This document shows positions 45,479 through 57,400 of a DNA stretch of 64,000 nt, one piece after another (within the stretch, counting starts at the first letter, position 1; every line of letters starts with the position of its first letter). This DNA is from Promerops cafer (lineage: Eukaryota > Chordata > Aves > Passeriformes > Nectariniidae): contig VZSE01008388.1 of NCBI GenBank assembly GCA_013398275.1, positions 2,192,494 through 2,256,493 of the forward strand, read 5' to 3'. The translations under genes and the position numbers were made by a program. The notes under the pieces were generated by a model that saw only the letters and a list, made by a program, of their open reading frames with translations, searched no databases and was not told the origin of the DNA.

Positions 45479-48400
45479 CTGGGGAAGAGACACAGGCAAG
45501 TTATTTGTACTGTGGGGCAGCCTGCAGTCCATGAATAAAGGTAACAGCATCCTCTCCTCACCCAGCCTGGGGCAGTCATGACCGTGAGGACCACAAAGAC
45601 TGAGCTTATATGTTAACACTGTGTCTTGCCCCTGGGCAAACACAGCTTGGAGGATCCAGGGATATCTGTGCCCAGCAGAGACTGAAAGCACATCTGGTCC
45701 CAGTACAGTCATCTCAGGTCCTGCCCCTGTGTGATTAACCACCAACACTGGGCAAAACCCCAGGAAAAGCCTCAAGCAGGACCTGCTGAGCAGTGGGTCC
45801 AGCCCGCCTTGGCAGGCAGGTTCCCCTTGTCTCTATCAGGGCTATGCTTACCTTGGATACCTGACAGGCACAGAACACCTCACCCGAAGCCTGAGGGCTG
45901 AGCAGCAAGACTGATGTGCCAGGAGACTTGTCACACAGCTGGTTCACTACTTTCATTAGGATCTAGGAGAGGCAGGGAAAAGGGAGGTCTGGCAACAGCA
46001 GAGAAGACCAGCATCCAGTAGAAAATGTGCCCAGCAACTCCCTCTTGCTGTTTGCAGTACCTGAGGTACTGCTGGGCCAACAAAGAATGTGGATTACTCA
46101 CAGAGAGCGAATCAGCTGGGACAGTATCAATGATGACAGGCTGGTTGCAGTATTTTGCTAGCAAGATTTGTGCTGCCTTCTCAGCCTGGAGGGAGAAAAA
46201 CACAGCACTTTGAAGGGCTACAGGTGGCACAGGATGGGCTGGATGGGGATATATCCATGTAATATGTATGCAAAGCTCTGTGGGACACTGCTCTGTGGGA
46301 CAGAAGGGAGACGTTTGGTAGCAGAAGTCAAAGTAAGACTAGCAGACTGAAATCTCCATGTGGAGACCTGTACAGCCCTCCTTCCTCTCCTTCTCCAAAT
46401 GCAAGCAGAGATGAACCCTTGTCAGAAGTGGAATAGAGAGTGACTCATTCAGTCCCCAGCCTCTCTCCTGGACCTATACAGTGACACATGTCTCAGGAAG
46501 GCTTCTGTGGCAAGATGCTCCTACTTTAAGAAAGGGACAGTTCTTCCTGAGAGCTCTAAGCTACCAATAAGTATTTCTAATTTGCTTTTAATGTAAATTG
46601 GCAGAACACAAACACATGTGGGAAGCACAGCAATAGCCATGTAGCTGGAAGAAAGACTCTGTCCTGTCACTGACTGTAAACTTTGTTAAGCCCGCTGTGA
46701 GGACCATCTCATGTTCTCCATGCATAAACAAGGAGGTGATGCCCAATGCCTATTGGTGTTGGCCAAAAGTGCTGGTATGGGGCTCTCTGTTCTCACAGGC
46801 AGGGAGACATGGAAATTCTGCAGGTGCTAAAAGCCCAGCCAGTCATTCTCTGCATTTTAAACAATGGCCAGTGAAATCAATCCAACACAGGGCTTGTGTT
46901 GCACAGTGTGTGATTGTACGGGCTTTGTTCTGCCTTCTGAGACCCTAGTGACTGAGTGGCTGTGAAGTGTGACAGAGACACCAGGTTCACTGGTGTGTGG
47001 GCTGCTAGTCAGAGTGCTGCTGCCTCAGTACCTCCTGCAGCTCCAGTTTCTTGATAGCTGTGTTGGCTGTTCGCTGTAGCGCTTTCAGGATGGTCTGTAG
47101 TTCTTTTCTTTGCCACTGGGGCATTGCAGTGCTGGCCACCGCCTGCAAGACAATTTGCTCTGTAAGAACAATAAACTGTACCCCTAGACATAAAGTGCTA
47201 GTCCTCTGGGAGATCAGGCTGGAGCATGGCCTCTTCCCAGACCCTGCTTTAACCCACGTGACCAGGGCAGCCAGTCACTGTGCTGAGCAGCTTTCTCTTT
47301 TCAGCTGGCCATCTGCAACACAGCCACCTGGACACTGGCAAGATTCCTTATGACCAAAGAGGCAACAGCAGGTGGCAACCTGCCCTTGCTATTGACCACA
47401 CTAAGATGTGAACCTGATAGGGAAAAAGTCATGTGTCTCATGTGCCCATGCTGGGCTCTTTCTGTATAGGAGTGTAATCCTTACTTTGGTCAACTGGCCC
47501 ACTTCTTTGGAGAGATTCTGCATCTCAGGAATAGAGGTGATCCTCTGCTTCATTCGTAGGGAGACAGAGTCCACTTCCATAGCCAAGCACTGGCCTACTT
47601 CCCGAGCCTGCAGAGATGGAAGGAATGCATGCTTCAAATGCAGCAACAGAAACAGTCCACAGCGATGGAGAAAGCGGGGAGACAGCAGGGTCATGAACAC
47701 TGAAGTGCTGCTCAGAATCCAATAAGAAGACACCTACAGATGGTTTAGGAATGACTGTTCCTGCAAGACTGTGAAATACAACATTCCTCTCTAGATTTGC
47801 AACCAAAACTAGATGGTCACAGGCAGACCAAGCTGTCAAGCTTTATGTGATATTTATGGTCGAAATTCATGTTTCCTCAAAAATTTGCACCAAAATCATC
47901 ACAATTTCATTGACGAAAAACTGGGGAGCTCTGTGGAGCATCTTAGAAATCTTTTTCCATTAGCAAATGCAATTTTGAAACTGCTGACTGAAGAAACAAG
48001 AGAAACACTAACACTAAAAGAAACCTAATCAGCCGTTCAAGCATATTTCCTGAGTTTACCTATCCTCATATATTTCTTATTGTTTTCACAACAATGCTAC
48101 TATAAATAATTAAAAAAAACCAACCTATTACAAGCTTTTTTCACCAGTGCCAATCCTTATGGTTTGGAGCATTTCCTCCCTGCCAGATCTCTGTGCCCAG
48201 GATGGTCCTGCAAGACTTTAGAGCAGGACAGCAGAGGACTGCTCTGCTTAGCTAGGATACACAACCCTTGTTTCAAGTAAATCTCCCATGCCAGCAGTCT
48301 CCCTTGTCTCATTAACACTTGCACAGAGCTCCTCTCGGGGGCTCTCCAGGTCAGCACTTCCAGCAAAGCATGCAGATGTGCCCTGCAGCTTTTTGTTCTT

Positions 48401-51400
48401 CTGCATGAAGGAAAGCCTCTCTGGGACACAGATGCACAGGGGACGGCCAGCCAAAAAGTAACAGATTTGCAGGGGTGGGCTTTGCCTTTAGTCTTTCCAA
48501 TTCCAGTGACTATGAGTCACTGTCCTCTGACAGCAGCCTTAAAGGAAGAGGGAAGGCTTATGGGGCACCTGACACTTCCAAATACCCAAAGGACAGAGTG
48601 ATCTCATGAACACAATAGTAGGTTGCTTACTTTTTATACAGAACCAGCCAGACCAGAATCACAGTTTAGCAGGAAAAAGACTAAAGAAGAGAAGCAAAAG
48701 GGCTGCAAGAATGAGGCCAAAACCCTGTAATCATAAAGTGCAAATCCAGCTGTGATAGGCAGGAGGCAAAATCAATGCACAAAGAATAACACCTTAAAAT
48801 ACTTAATGGGGGATTGAAATTTATAGACCAGAGGCTTCCTGATATTTTGTGCAAGTTTTTATCTTGGAAAATGGGGTCTGAAGGGAGAAATGAAGGTCAA
48901 GGAGACAGAGAACTAGGATGGGAGGGAAAGGAGGTGAACAGTGAGGTACAGTAGCAGAGCTGAGTCCAAGGCTGAAGCAGGAAGCCAGATGTGGCACAGT
49001 AGGGAGGCTCCAACCAAAGCAGAGGGGAGCTAATTGTCTATGGGAAACCTACAAAGTTTGGTCCTTCTGGAACTGCCTTGACATGGCAGAAATCTCATTT
49101 CCCTCTTTCTTACCTCTTTGGCTCGTCCCCCTGTCACTGCAATGACACGGCTAATCCCTTTGACAAGCTGACGCTCGCTGATGATGGCCAGATCTTCCAC
49201 AGATCCTGTCTGGAGAAGGTGCCTAAAATGTCAGCAGAGAATAGAAAAGAAAGGAAGTTGCTCTTTGCAAAAAGAAATCAGGAATCCTGCTTTCTTTTTT
49301 GAAAACTCTGAAGTCCAGCAGCCCTTTCCTAATCCTAATCCAAATACCTTGAATCCTTTCCCATCCCTAAAATCCTGATGGTACCTTGTCAGGCAAGAGA
49401 CAGCAGAGTTGAGGCTACTCCAGAGGAACCTCTGTGCTACCTGCCCAGCAGGCTCCAATCAAACGGTGCAGTCAAGTTCTGTCCTCCTTTCCTCTCCTTC
49501 AGCAGTGAGAGGAATTGGCATTTTTCTCCTCTACTCAGCTGCTACTCCACCTGACTCCTGTCAGGCCAGCTCACTGCCTGGCCAGTAGACTCCAGACAAA
49601 GGATAGTTGTGCAGTCTCAGGACACTGACAACCTCCCTTTTCCTTCTTGTTTATTCAACACTGGATATGAAAACTACGGTGTCTCGGGTTCTGTTACCAC
49701 AAGTAATCATTCCAGACATCTTCATAAGAATTCATCATCTCTTCTCCCATGCAGTTTCTTGTCCTACTACTCCCACAAGAAGATCTCATGGCTAGAAAAT
49801 TGCTCATTTTCAACTCTATCTACTCTAAGGCCAGTTTGTTCCTTCTTTTTTATTTTGGTGTCAGCACTATCCTAAGATCAATTAACTTTTCTTCTACTCT
49901 CATTACTGCTAAAAGCAGAAGAGGATGAAGGTAATTCATTAAAATAATCAGAGCAGTCTCAAGTTCTCACAGCTGAATTGGAGTCTCCAGCCAGCTACCC
50001 AGCTCTTCTGAAACCCCAAAAGCAAAGCACACAACCCTGGTGTGACAAGTCACACACATCTTTCCCATACGCTGCTGGTGCTCTGTGGCTTCCAGGTTGG
50101 TTTCAGACTATGAAGTAAGGAAAAATGCTGTGCATTTCATTAAAGTTTGCTCACCCTGGAACTTCCAAAGCTTTGTAAATAGCCCATCCCATCTTCACAA
50201 TATTTTTCCAGTGCAAAAACTTAGTTTCACAGGGACAGGGAAGTGAGCTTGTAGTGATGTTTCTACCTCAGCCACCAATGCCCACAAACATGCCTTCTGG
50301 CTGCAAGTAAAAGTCACTTACGTCCCACAGCAGAGCTCCACAGAGGTCTGCATTGCAGCCTCGGAGTCACAGGTCAGCACATTCTCCACAGGGACCCCCA
50401 GGGACACTATCCTCACTGGATCTGGATACCCCTGACAGAGGAGACAGGGATCAGCAGCTAACAACATGGTTGTTCAGGGGCACTTACAGACTAACTACAT
50501 GGTTTCAGGTGCCTCATTTTTCCCCTATTCTAGAGCAGCCCCTGAGTCGGGGTGGCACTACTTCTCCCCCACAGCCAGCTACCAGTGGGGAAAAAGCAAC
50601 AACTGGTGACACGACAGGCTTTTGGTCCACAGGCATAAACAGAAAGCCTGTGCATCACCAGCCTCCATGTTTTACAACAGTGTCCTGAGACCTCATCTCT
50701 GTCCTATTTTCCCATCTGAGTTTCAGGAGACAATTCCCTTGCAGAAACATGTTGTGTCAACATCTCGTGTCCCAGATGATGCCTGCTGAAGGAGAAGGCT
50801 CATGAAGATGTGTGCTGCCCTCCTGTCATACCTCATCCACTGCACGGAGTCCCTGAACTCTTCTTGCCAGTGTGAGGGGGACTTCAGCCATATGCACCAC
50901 CTCATTTTTTTGGATCAGATCCTGGACCACTTGCTCCACTTGCTGCAGCTGCTCCACGGTCACATGGCCCTGAGGAAGCACATCAGCCACATTCAGGAGA
51001 AGCCTCCTGAGAGGTACAGAACGAAGGAGGGAGATCTGGGCACAGCCACCAGACGACTTGGCTTGGGCACACTCTTCCTCTGCATCTCATCTTCTCTGCT
51101 TGTAAAAGGGAATTGTGAACATCATGGCCCTCCCACCTTCTCCTCCCATGAGAGATAAGGATTTTTGATGCAAGAGCATCAGCCAAAGTCTTCAAAAGAG
51201 ATACTGGAATGAATGACAGGTTACCAGGGCCAGCACTCAGCCTGACCCAAAGCTTCACAAATACTCTCACCTGAATGCCCACTACAAACATCAGATATGT
51301 GCCACAGCCAAGCACCATCCCTCAAAGACTCCTTTACACTCCTTTTTGTCAGTTCCATGACCACTGGCCTTGCTAAGTCCTTTCCCTTCTGACCCCCATT

Positions 51401-54400
51401 CTTCCCCTCAGAAAGCCCTGCTCAGGGTCAGGTCAATGCAAAATGGACACAATCACATCCAGAGGACCAAGCTCCATTACTCAGATAAAACGTGACTTGT
51501 CTCTAAATGAGTGATTATGGGGAGAGGGGAAAAGTCCCTGGAGAGAGGAGCCGTACAGGAATGTTGGTACTGCTGAGAAGTAGGAAACTGGATTTCAGAG
51601 TCACCTTGGTATCAAAGTCGAAGCGCAGCCGCTCTGCTGTCACATGGGACCCCCGCTGCTCAGTGCTGTCGCCCAGGACGCGTCGGAGCGCGAAGTTCAG
51701 CAGGTGGGTGGCGGTGTGGTTCGTCATGCAGGCCAGGCGCTGCGCCTGAAAGCACACACCAGTCAGCAGGGAGTGCTGGTTCCACACAGCTCAGGGGAGC
51801 AGGGGATGGCACCAAGAGATAAGGAAAAGGCTGCATGGGAGCGGATAGGAGAAGATGAGGAAAAACAATCAGTAGTACAGCTGTGAGGTGAGTTATGTGA
51901 CAGGGCAGATCTAACTCCTTTCTCCACGGGATCATCTTTGTAAAACAGTAAAGGGTAGGCTGGATACTTTTGGACAGACCAATAAATCACAAAGATTACA
52001 GAGTCAGTTGTGGTATCTCCTTCCCACTGCACACTATGATGAAGAACAGTCTCAAGAATACAAAGGACAAAGATCTGCTGTGCCCAGGTTACTCAGGACA
52101 TGACAAGGAAAAGGTTAAGAGTACTAAGTTATCACCTCATCCACAAAGAGCTGCACTTGGTCGCCAGCACGCAGGGTTTCCACAGCAGTGACCTCATGGA
52201 TCACGTAGCCACCACAGAGATGAACTGACTCTACAGGGAAGAGTACATCCTGAGCAAAGAGACAGAAAAATGAGTTAGGACACAGGGAGGATCCAAATAC
52301 CTGTGCTATGTACCTGCTTGACCCGACTGGGAAAGACAATTCCCACCAACCCCTAAAAGACAGGGATGGGGTGGGAAAAGCAGAGAGAAGCTTACTGCAA
52401 GCATAACCAAAGTGTCTCAGACCTTGCCTGTACCCAGCCACTCACTACACACTATGTTGAGGCTGCCAGCTTGCAGTGGAGGGGCAGTAACACCATCCAT
52501 GCTGACAAATCTTCTTAGGGAGTATGCTCATCCATGAGAAAATGAACATCATCTCCCAAGGCACCTGTCTCTGGTATCCAAGGTACCATTTCTGCCTCTC
52601 TGGGACGGCAACAAAACTGGACCACAACTTTAGCTTGGGGAAAAGTGCTGAGCAAGGCACTGTAACACTCTGCAAGGCTAAAAAGGCCCAGGGGTGATTA
52701 TCAACAGCTGGAAATGGAGAAAGGAGAAAAGGCTGCACCCTGTGTAACTTCCCAAGACAGGGTCAAAGCTCTCCCTTTGGCAAGGCTGAAGGAACATGCT
52801 GCAGAAGTGGAGGTCCTCCCTTGGGAGGATGCTCCTGGGAAGAATAAGAGTTTTTGCTCTGGGTCTCAGGTTGGGCAGCACTTGGAGCTGTCCAGGACTG
52901 ACCAGAGAGAAACTCAGTTCACAAACTCTCTGATGAATGATTGCCTTCTCTCTGCATTACAACGCCAGCTGGCAAGAACACAGCACATTGAAGGAAGACC
53001 TGAGAAGACTTTAGTCTTCCTCAGCAAGATGAAATTGCAAAGGTCTGTGAGAGACAACCAGAGCAGCAAGAATGCCCTTGTGAAGTTACTGCTGATTCTG
53101 CCTTACCCCACCAACTTTGATGCAAAGCCAAGAGAACTGTCAAGAGTCAGCAGCTTGCAAATTAACACAGTAGAACAACCCATCACTTGGAGAATTCTGC
53201 CCAGCCTCAGAACCCATGGCAGCCCTGGGTTAGGCAGCAAAGGGCCTTACCTGTTGTCCTAAATGTATCATGTAGCCTTGGTCAGAGTCTTGCCCTCCCT
53301 GCTCTGCATAGAAGTTAGTCCTGTCCAAGATGACACCACAGCGTTGCCCTGCCTCAACCTCCTTATGGAGAGACTGATCTCTGTACAGCATCAGGACAGT
53401 GGCCTGGCAGGGACTGAACTCTGTCAGAGGGAAGAAGACAGCAGCAGTTAGTGCATACAGCCTCTCAGACTGCAACAGGAAAGGAGGGATCACTTCCCCA
53501 TGCCAACCCTGCCAACACCTGGGCTATACTGAAAGCTGGCACTTTGCCTTGGTAGGAGTGGAACAGCTACTGGCAGAAAGGACAAAGGCCTGGAACTAAG
53601 TCACCCCTCACTTACCTAATGACAGAACTGCTGAGTAGCAGCTAAGCAGGCAGGGACACCCAATCCGGCTCCAAATGAGCCTGGTAGAGGAAAATGTGGC
53701 ACAGACACATCTGCATCTTGCTACATGGCAAGCCTGGCAAACCTGACTGACTTCTATGAAGATGCTGTGGATAGGGGACAGCAGGGATGTCACCTTCCTG
53801 GATGCAGCAAGCTTCTAACATGCTCTCCTGTAGGCTCCTTGAACCCAAACTTGAGCACTGTGGACAAGTGGACCATAAGGTGGGTGTGTAATTGGCTGCA
53901 CAAAGGGCCCCAGTGAGAATTGCTCAGTAGTTCAACGTTCAACTGATATTCAGCTACTAGCAGAGCTACTTGGTGGCTGATGTAAGGGACAACACCACTT
54001 AACATCTTCATTAATGACTATTCATGACAAAATGGGATGCACCCATATCCCACTTAATTGTCAGGGACTGGCCGATACACTGAAGAACTGGACTGTTTTT
54101 TGAAGGCATCTGAGCAGTCTACAGAAATGAACTGACAGAAATCTTAGGTTCTCAGGAGCAAGCTGAACACAAGTGAGCAGGGTGCCCTTGTAGCAAGGAA
54201 GGCTGCCTGCCTGCTGAGCTGTATGAACACAAACATCGCCAGCAGGCAAAGAAAGAGGTTATCCATCCCTATTTAGCATTTGGGAGACTACATCTAGAGT
54301 ACAGGAAATTCTGGCTGTACATAAAGAAAAAATCCTTTACACACTAAGAATGATAAAGAATAGGGAACAGATAGGCTGTGAGATTTTTGTCCTTGAAGAT

Positions 54401-57400
54401 ACTGAAAAATTAAATGGACAAAGCTCTGAGCAATGTGATCCAACTGTGCAACTGATGTTACTTTTAACAAGAAATTGGACATCCAGAGATCCCCTTCAAC
54501 CCAAATTATTCCATGATTCAGAAGCTGAGAAGGTGGGACAGTAGTTCTAGTTTGGAGATTTCAGCCAATGTCACTGCTAGGCTTTTTTCCTCTCCTGTAC
54601 TCTTACTGTAGTATATATAGCTTCAATTGCCTCACCTTCTGCTCAGCGTGGGCTGCCACCAGCACACTGGGTAAAAGGGAGTTGGCTGTACACAGCCACC
54701 TCTAATTGTCTGTGACAGCCACACCACCTCTTGCTCCCTGTGGCTTATCTTCATGCCTTCCGTAGAGCATCAGCAACCTCAGTTACCCTAGGTGACAAAA
54801 AGCCTGCGCTGGCACCTAGTGGTCTGCCACGGAAACAGCAAGGGCACGGTTTCACACAACTACCTAAAACCTTTGCGTAATTATCCTTCTTTCTCCCGAG
54901 CACACACCCAGAAGCCTAATTGTTGGAGACAGACTTATCTCTAGAAGAAATCAACAGTCCCTGTTTCACCACTGCACCCAGTAGTGCCAACGCAGAGCTC
55001 AGCCGTGTTACCAGCCCAGAGCCTTCCCAGGGACATACCAACAGCACTAAGAAAGGCACCCAGTTTGGGATGAGGTACAGGGGGAGGGAAGAGATGTGGC
55101 AGCAAGGTGGACAGTTTTGGACCACGAAGTACACGTTGTGCATGCATGGGGTTAGGTAGCAAAAGCAGTCATGTGAGGGACTCCAGCAGAGCTTGCTTTG
55201 CAGGTGGGCCAGGCACTCACCGTACTGCCCGTGCTGCCCCAGCGTGTAGGCGTACTTCGGAGAGTCATCGGTAGCAGGCACGTTGCTGCTCTGCAGCCAA
55301 GCCAGCGAGTGCACATCCAGGTGGGTGTTTGTGTTCCCTGGCTGTCCTGCCTGTGGGCCACCAGCCTTCCACTGCAGCAGAGCCAAGGCACAGTTAGATG
55401 GGAGATCTCTGGGGGCAAGCAAACAGGTAACTGGAGCTATAAGACTAGGAATGACTTCTTCCACCTTCATGGAAAAGGCTTCTTCAGATCCAGGCTGATG
55501 TAGGCTACTGCTAACTAACCCCATCCCTTCAAACCTCTCAAGCACTGAACATCACTCTGTGCTAGCCTTGAGCCAGGCCATACCAACAGTTAACACATCC
55601 CTCCTGGCACAGCTTGCTGTGTAGCTGTGAAGCTTCCAGGCCATTAAAGCTCAGGAGAACAAGGCCTCAAACCAATTACTGCACTGAGGGGTGGCAGTGG
55701 TGGTGGGTGGGCAGTGCGAGTATTTCAGCACTACAGAGATCACGGAGATTTTGTAAACTCTTCATAAATAATTTGCTGCTTGAGCTGTCTAAGCTGGTTC
55801 TATTTTTTGTGAGAAGTTAGACTACATGACTAAGACAGGGCTGTCCTAACCTATATAAATATTTTATAACCTTCACTCCAGCAACAGTCAGCATCATAAA
55901 ATACCTGAAGAAAAATCATCAACCAATGCTTCAGTTCCACATTCAGAAACAAGGGGATTGTGATGACACTGCTATTTCAGACTCGCTTCCCCTTCAGGAA
56001 GAAGGCATGTAGCCCTGTGGTACTCTGAAGAGCCTCAGCAGTGAAAGGGATCCAGCTTCTATGTTCACAGGAGACAAGTAAGGCTTTGAATTATTCTGAC
56101 AAGGCAGGTCTCCCTCTTACCTTCGCATCTTCCAGAGCAAGTTCATTAAAAGCAGCTGAATCCAAACTGACTCCCTTCTCTTCAAGCATCAAGTCAATCA
56201 GATCCAGAGGGAATCCCAAACTCCCATAGAGAGACCAGGCTACTTCAGCTGTAAGACAAAAAAAAAAAAAGGATAAGAACTGTGTGAACACAGAAAGCAA
56301 AGGCATCTCAAGATTTGTCTGGATGGGACCAATCCAGTGTGTGCTTTAGTAACTGGATCCACCTGTGTTGTGTGCAACTGTGCAGTTAATGGGGAAGAGA
56401 AGCCATGGAGTTCTTCTTGCATGGGACTAAGTATAAATAATGCTCCATAGCCCCATTCCTGCTAAAATTCAGTGCAGCACATCTAGACAGGCAGCTGCAC
56501 TGGTTGGGTCCTGTGCTACTCCTCTCAGCTGTCTTATAATGACCTCGTTGATCAGCCAATAAAACAACAAGGGAATGTTTCTAACTTGCCTGGGGCCTAG
56601 TTTGTTGTGAGAACAAAGTACTAGAAAACAACTGCAATCTCGAGAAAGGAACATCTGCTCCTCAGTCTGGGGCTAGACAGTCACAGAAAATGCAGGGGAG
56701 GCAAACATCCACCAGTTTTGACTGCAATGCTTGTGAGGACCTGGAGCAAACTGTCTCTAAGTGCAGCTTATCAGAGGAGGGACAGTCACCTGGGAAATTT
56801 GTGGAGGGCTCCATCTGCTGCACTGTCCGCTCGATGATGTGCCTCCCACGCTCCAGGGAGGACAGAAACGCGGCCTCGTTCTCATTGATGATATCCTTGA
56901 TCTGCCCAAGGATCAGAAGGGTTACCCACAACATTTCAGGGAGTTCCCCAGCTCAGCTCAGCCCTGCTCAGTCAGCTCAAAGCATATCAACCAGCCTTTT
57001 TGTTCTGCACGTATCCATCACAACAAGGCTCTGATGCATTATTGAACAGTGCCAAAGTCATTGTGCCTCCTGTCACCATTCCTGTCAAGGAAATATTGAC
57101 CATCCACGTGGGTCAGCTTTAGGCTGACAAATGTTCCCTACTGGGCATTCATATCTGTGACCCAATTACAACTGTATGTCTGGAACAGCCAGAGAGATTG
57201 CTGTCAGTGGAAGCAAGCTGGGATGAGCCTTAAATCATCACTCCACTTTAGACAAAGGGTACCCGGGTGAGGACAGGCTGTACTTGCACTCAACCAAAAA
57301 AGCTACTGTAGCTTTTTTAGAGCAACAGCTGCCTTACACAGGACATGCAGTCCCTGGAAAGGACCTAGTGGAGTTCCCACACGGAAATCTGCCACAGATA

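Noticed and set aside
52714..53262. 182-codon plus-strand frame in AARS2 intron 12
   Set aside because: Antisense to a well-supported gene, no known homology, and it runs into exon 12.
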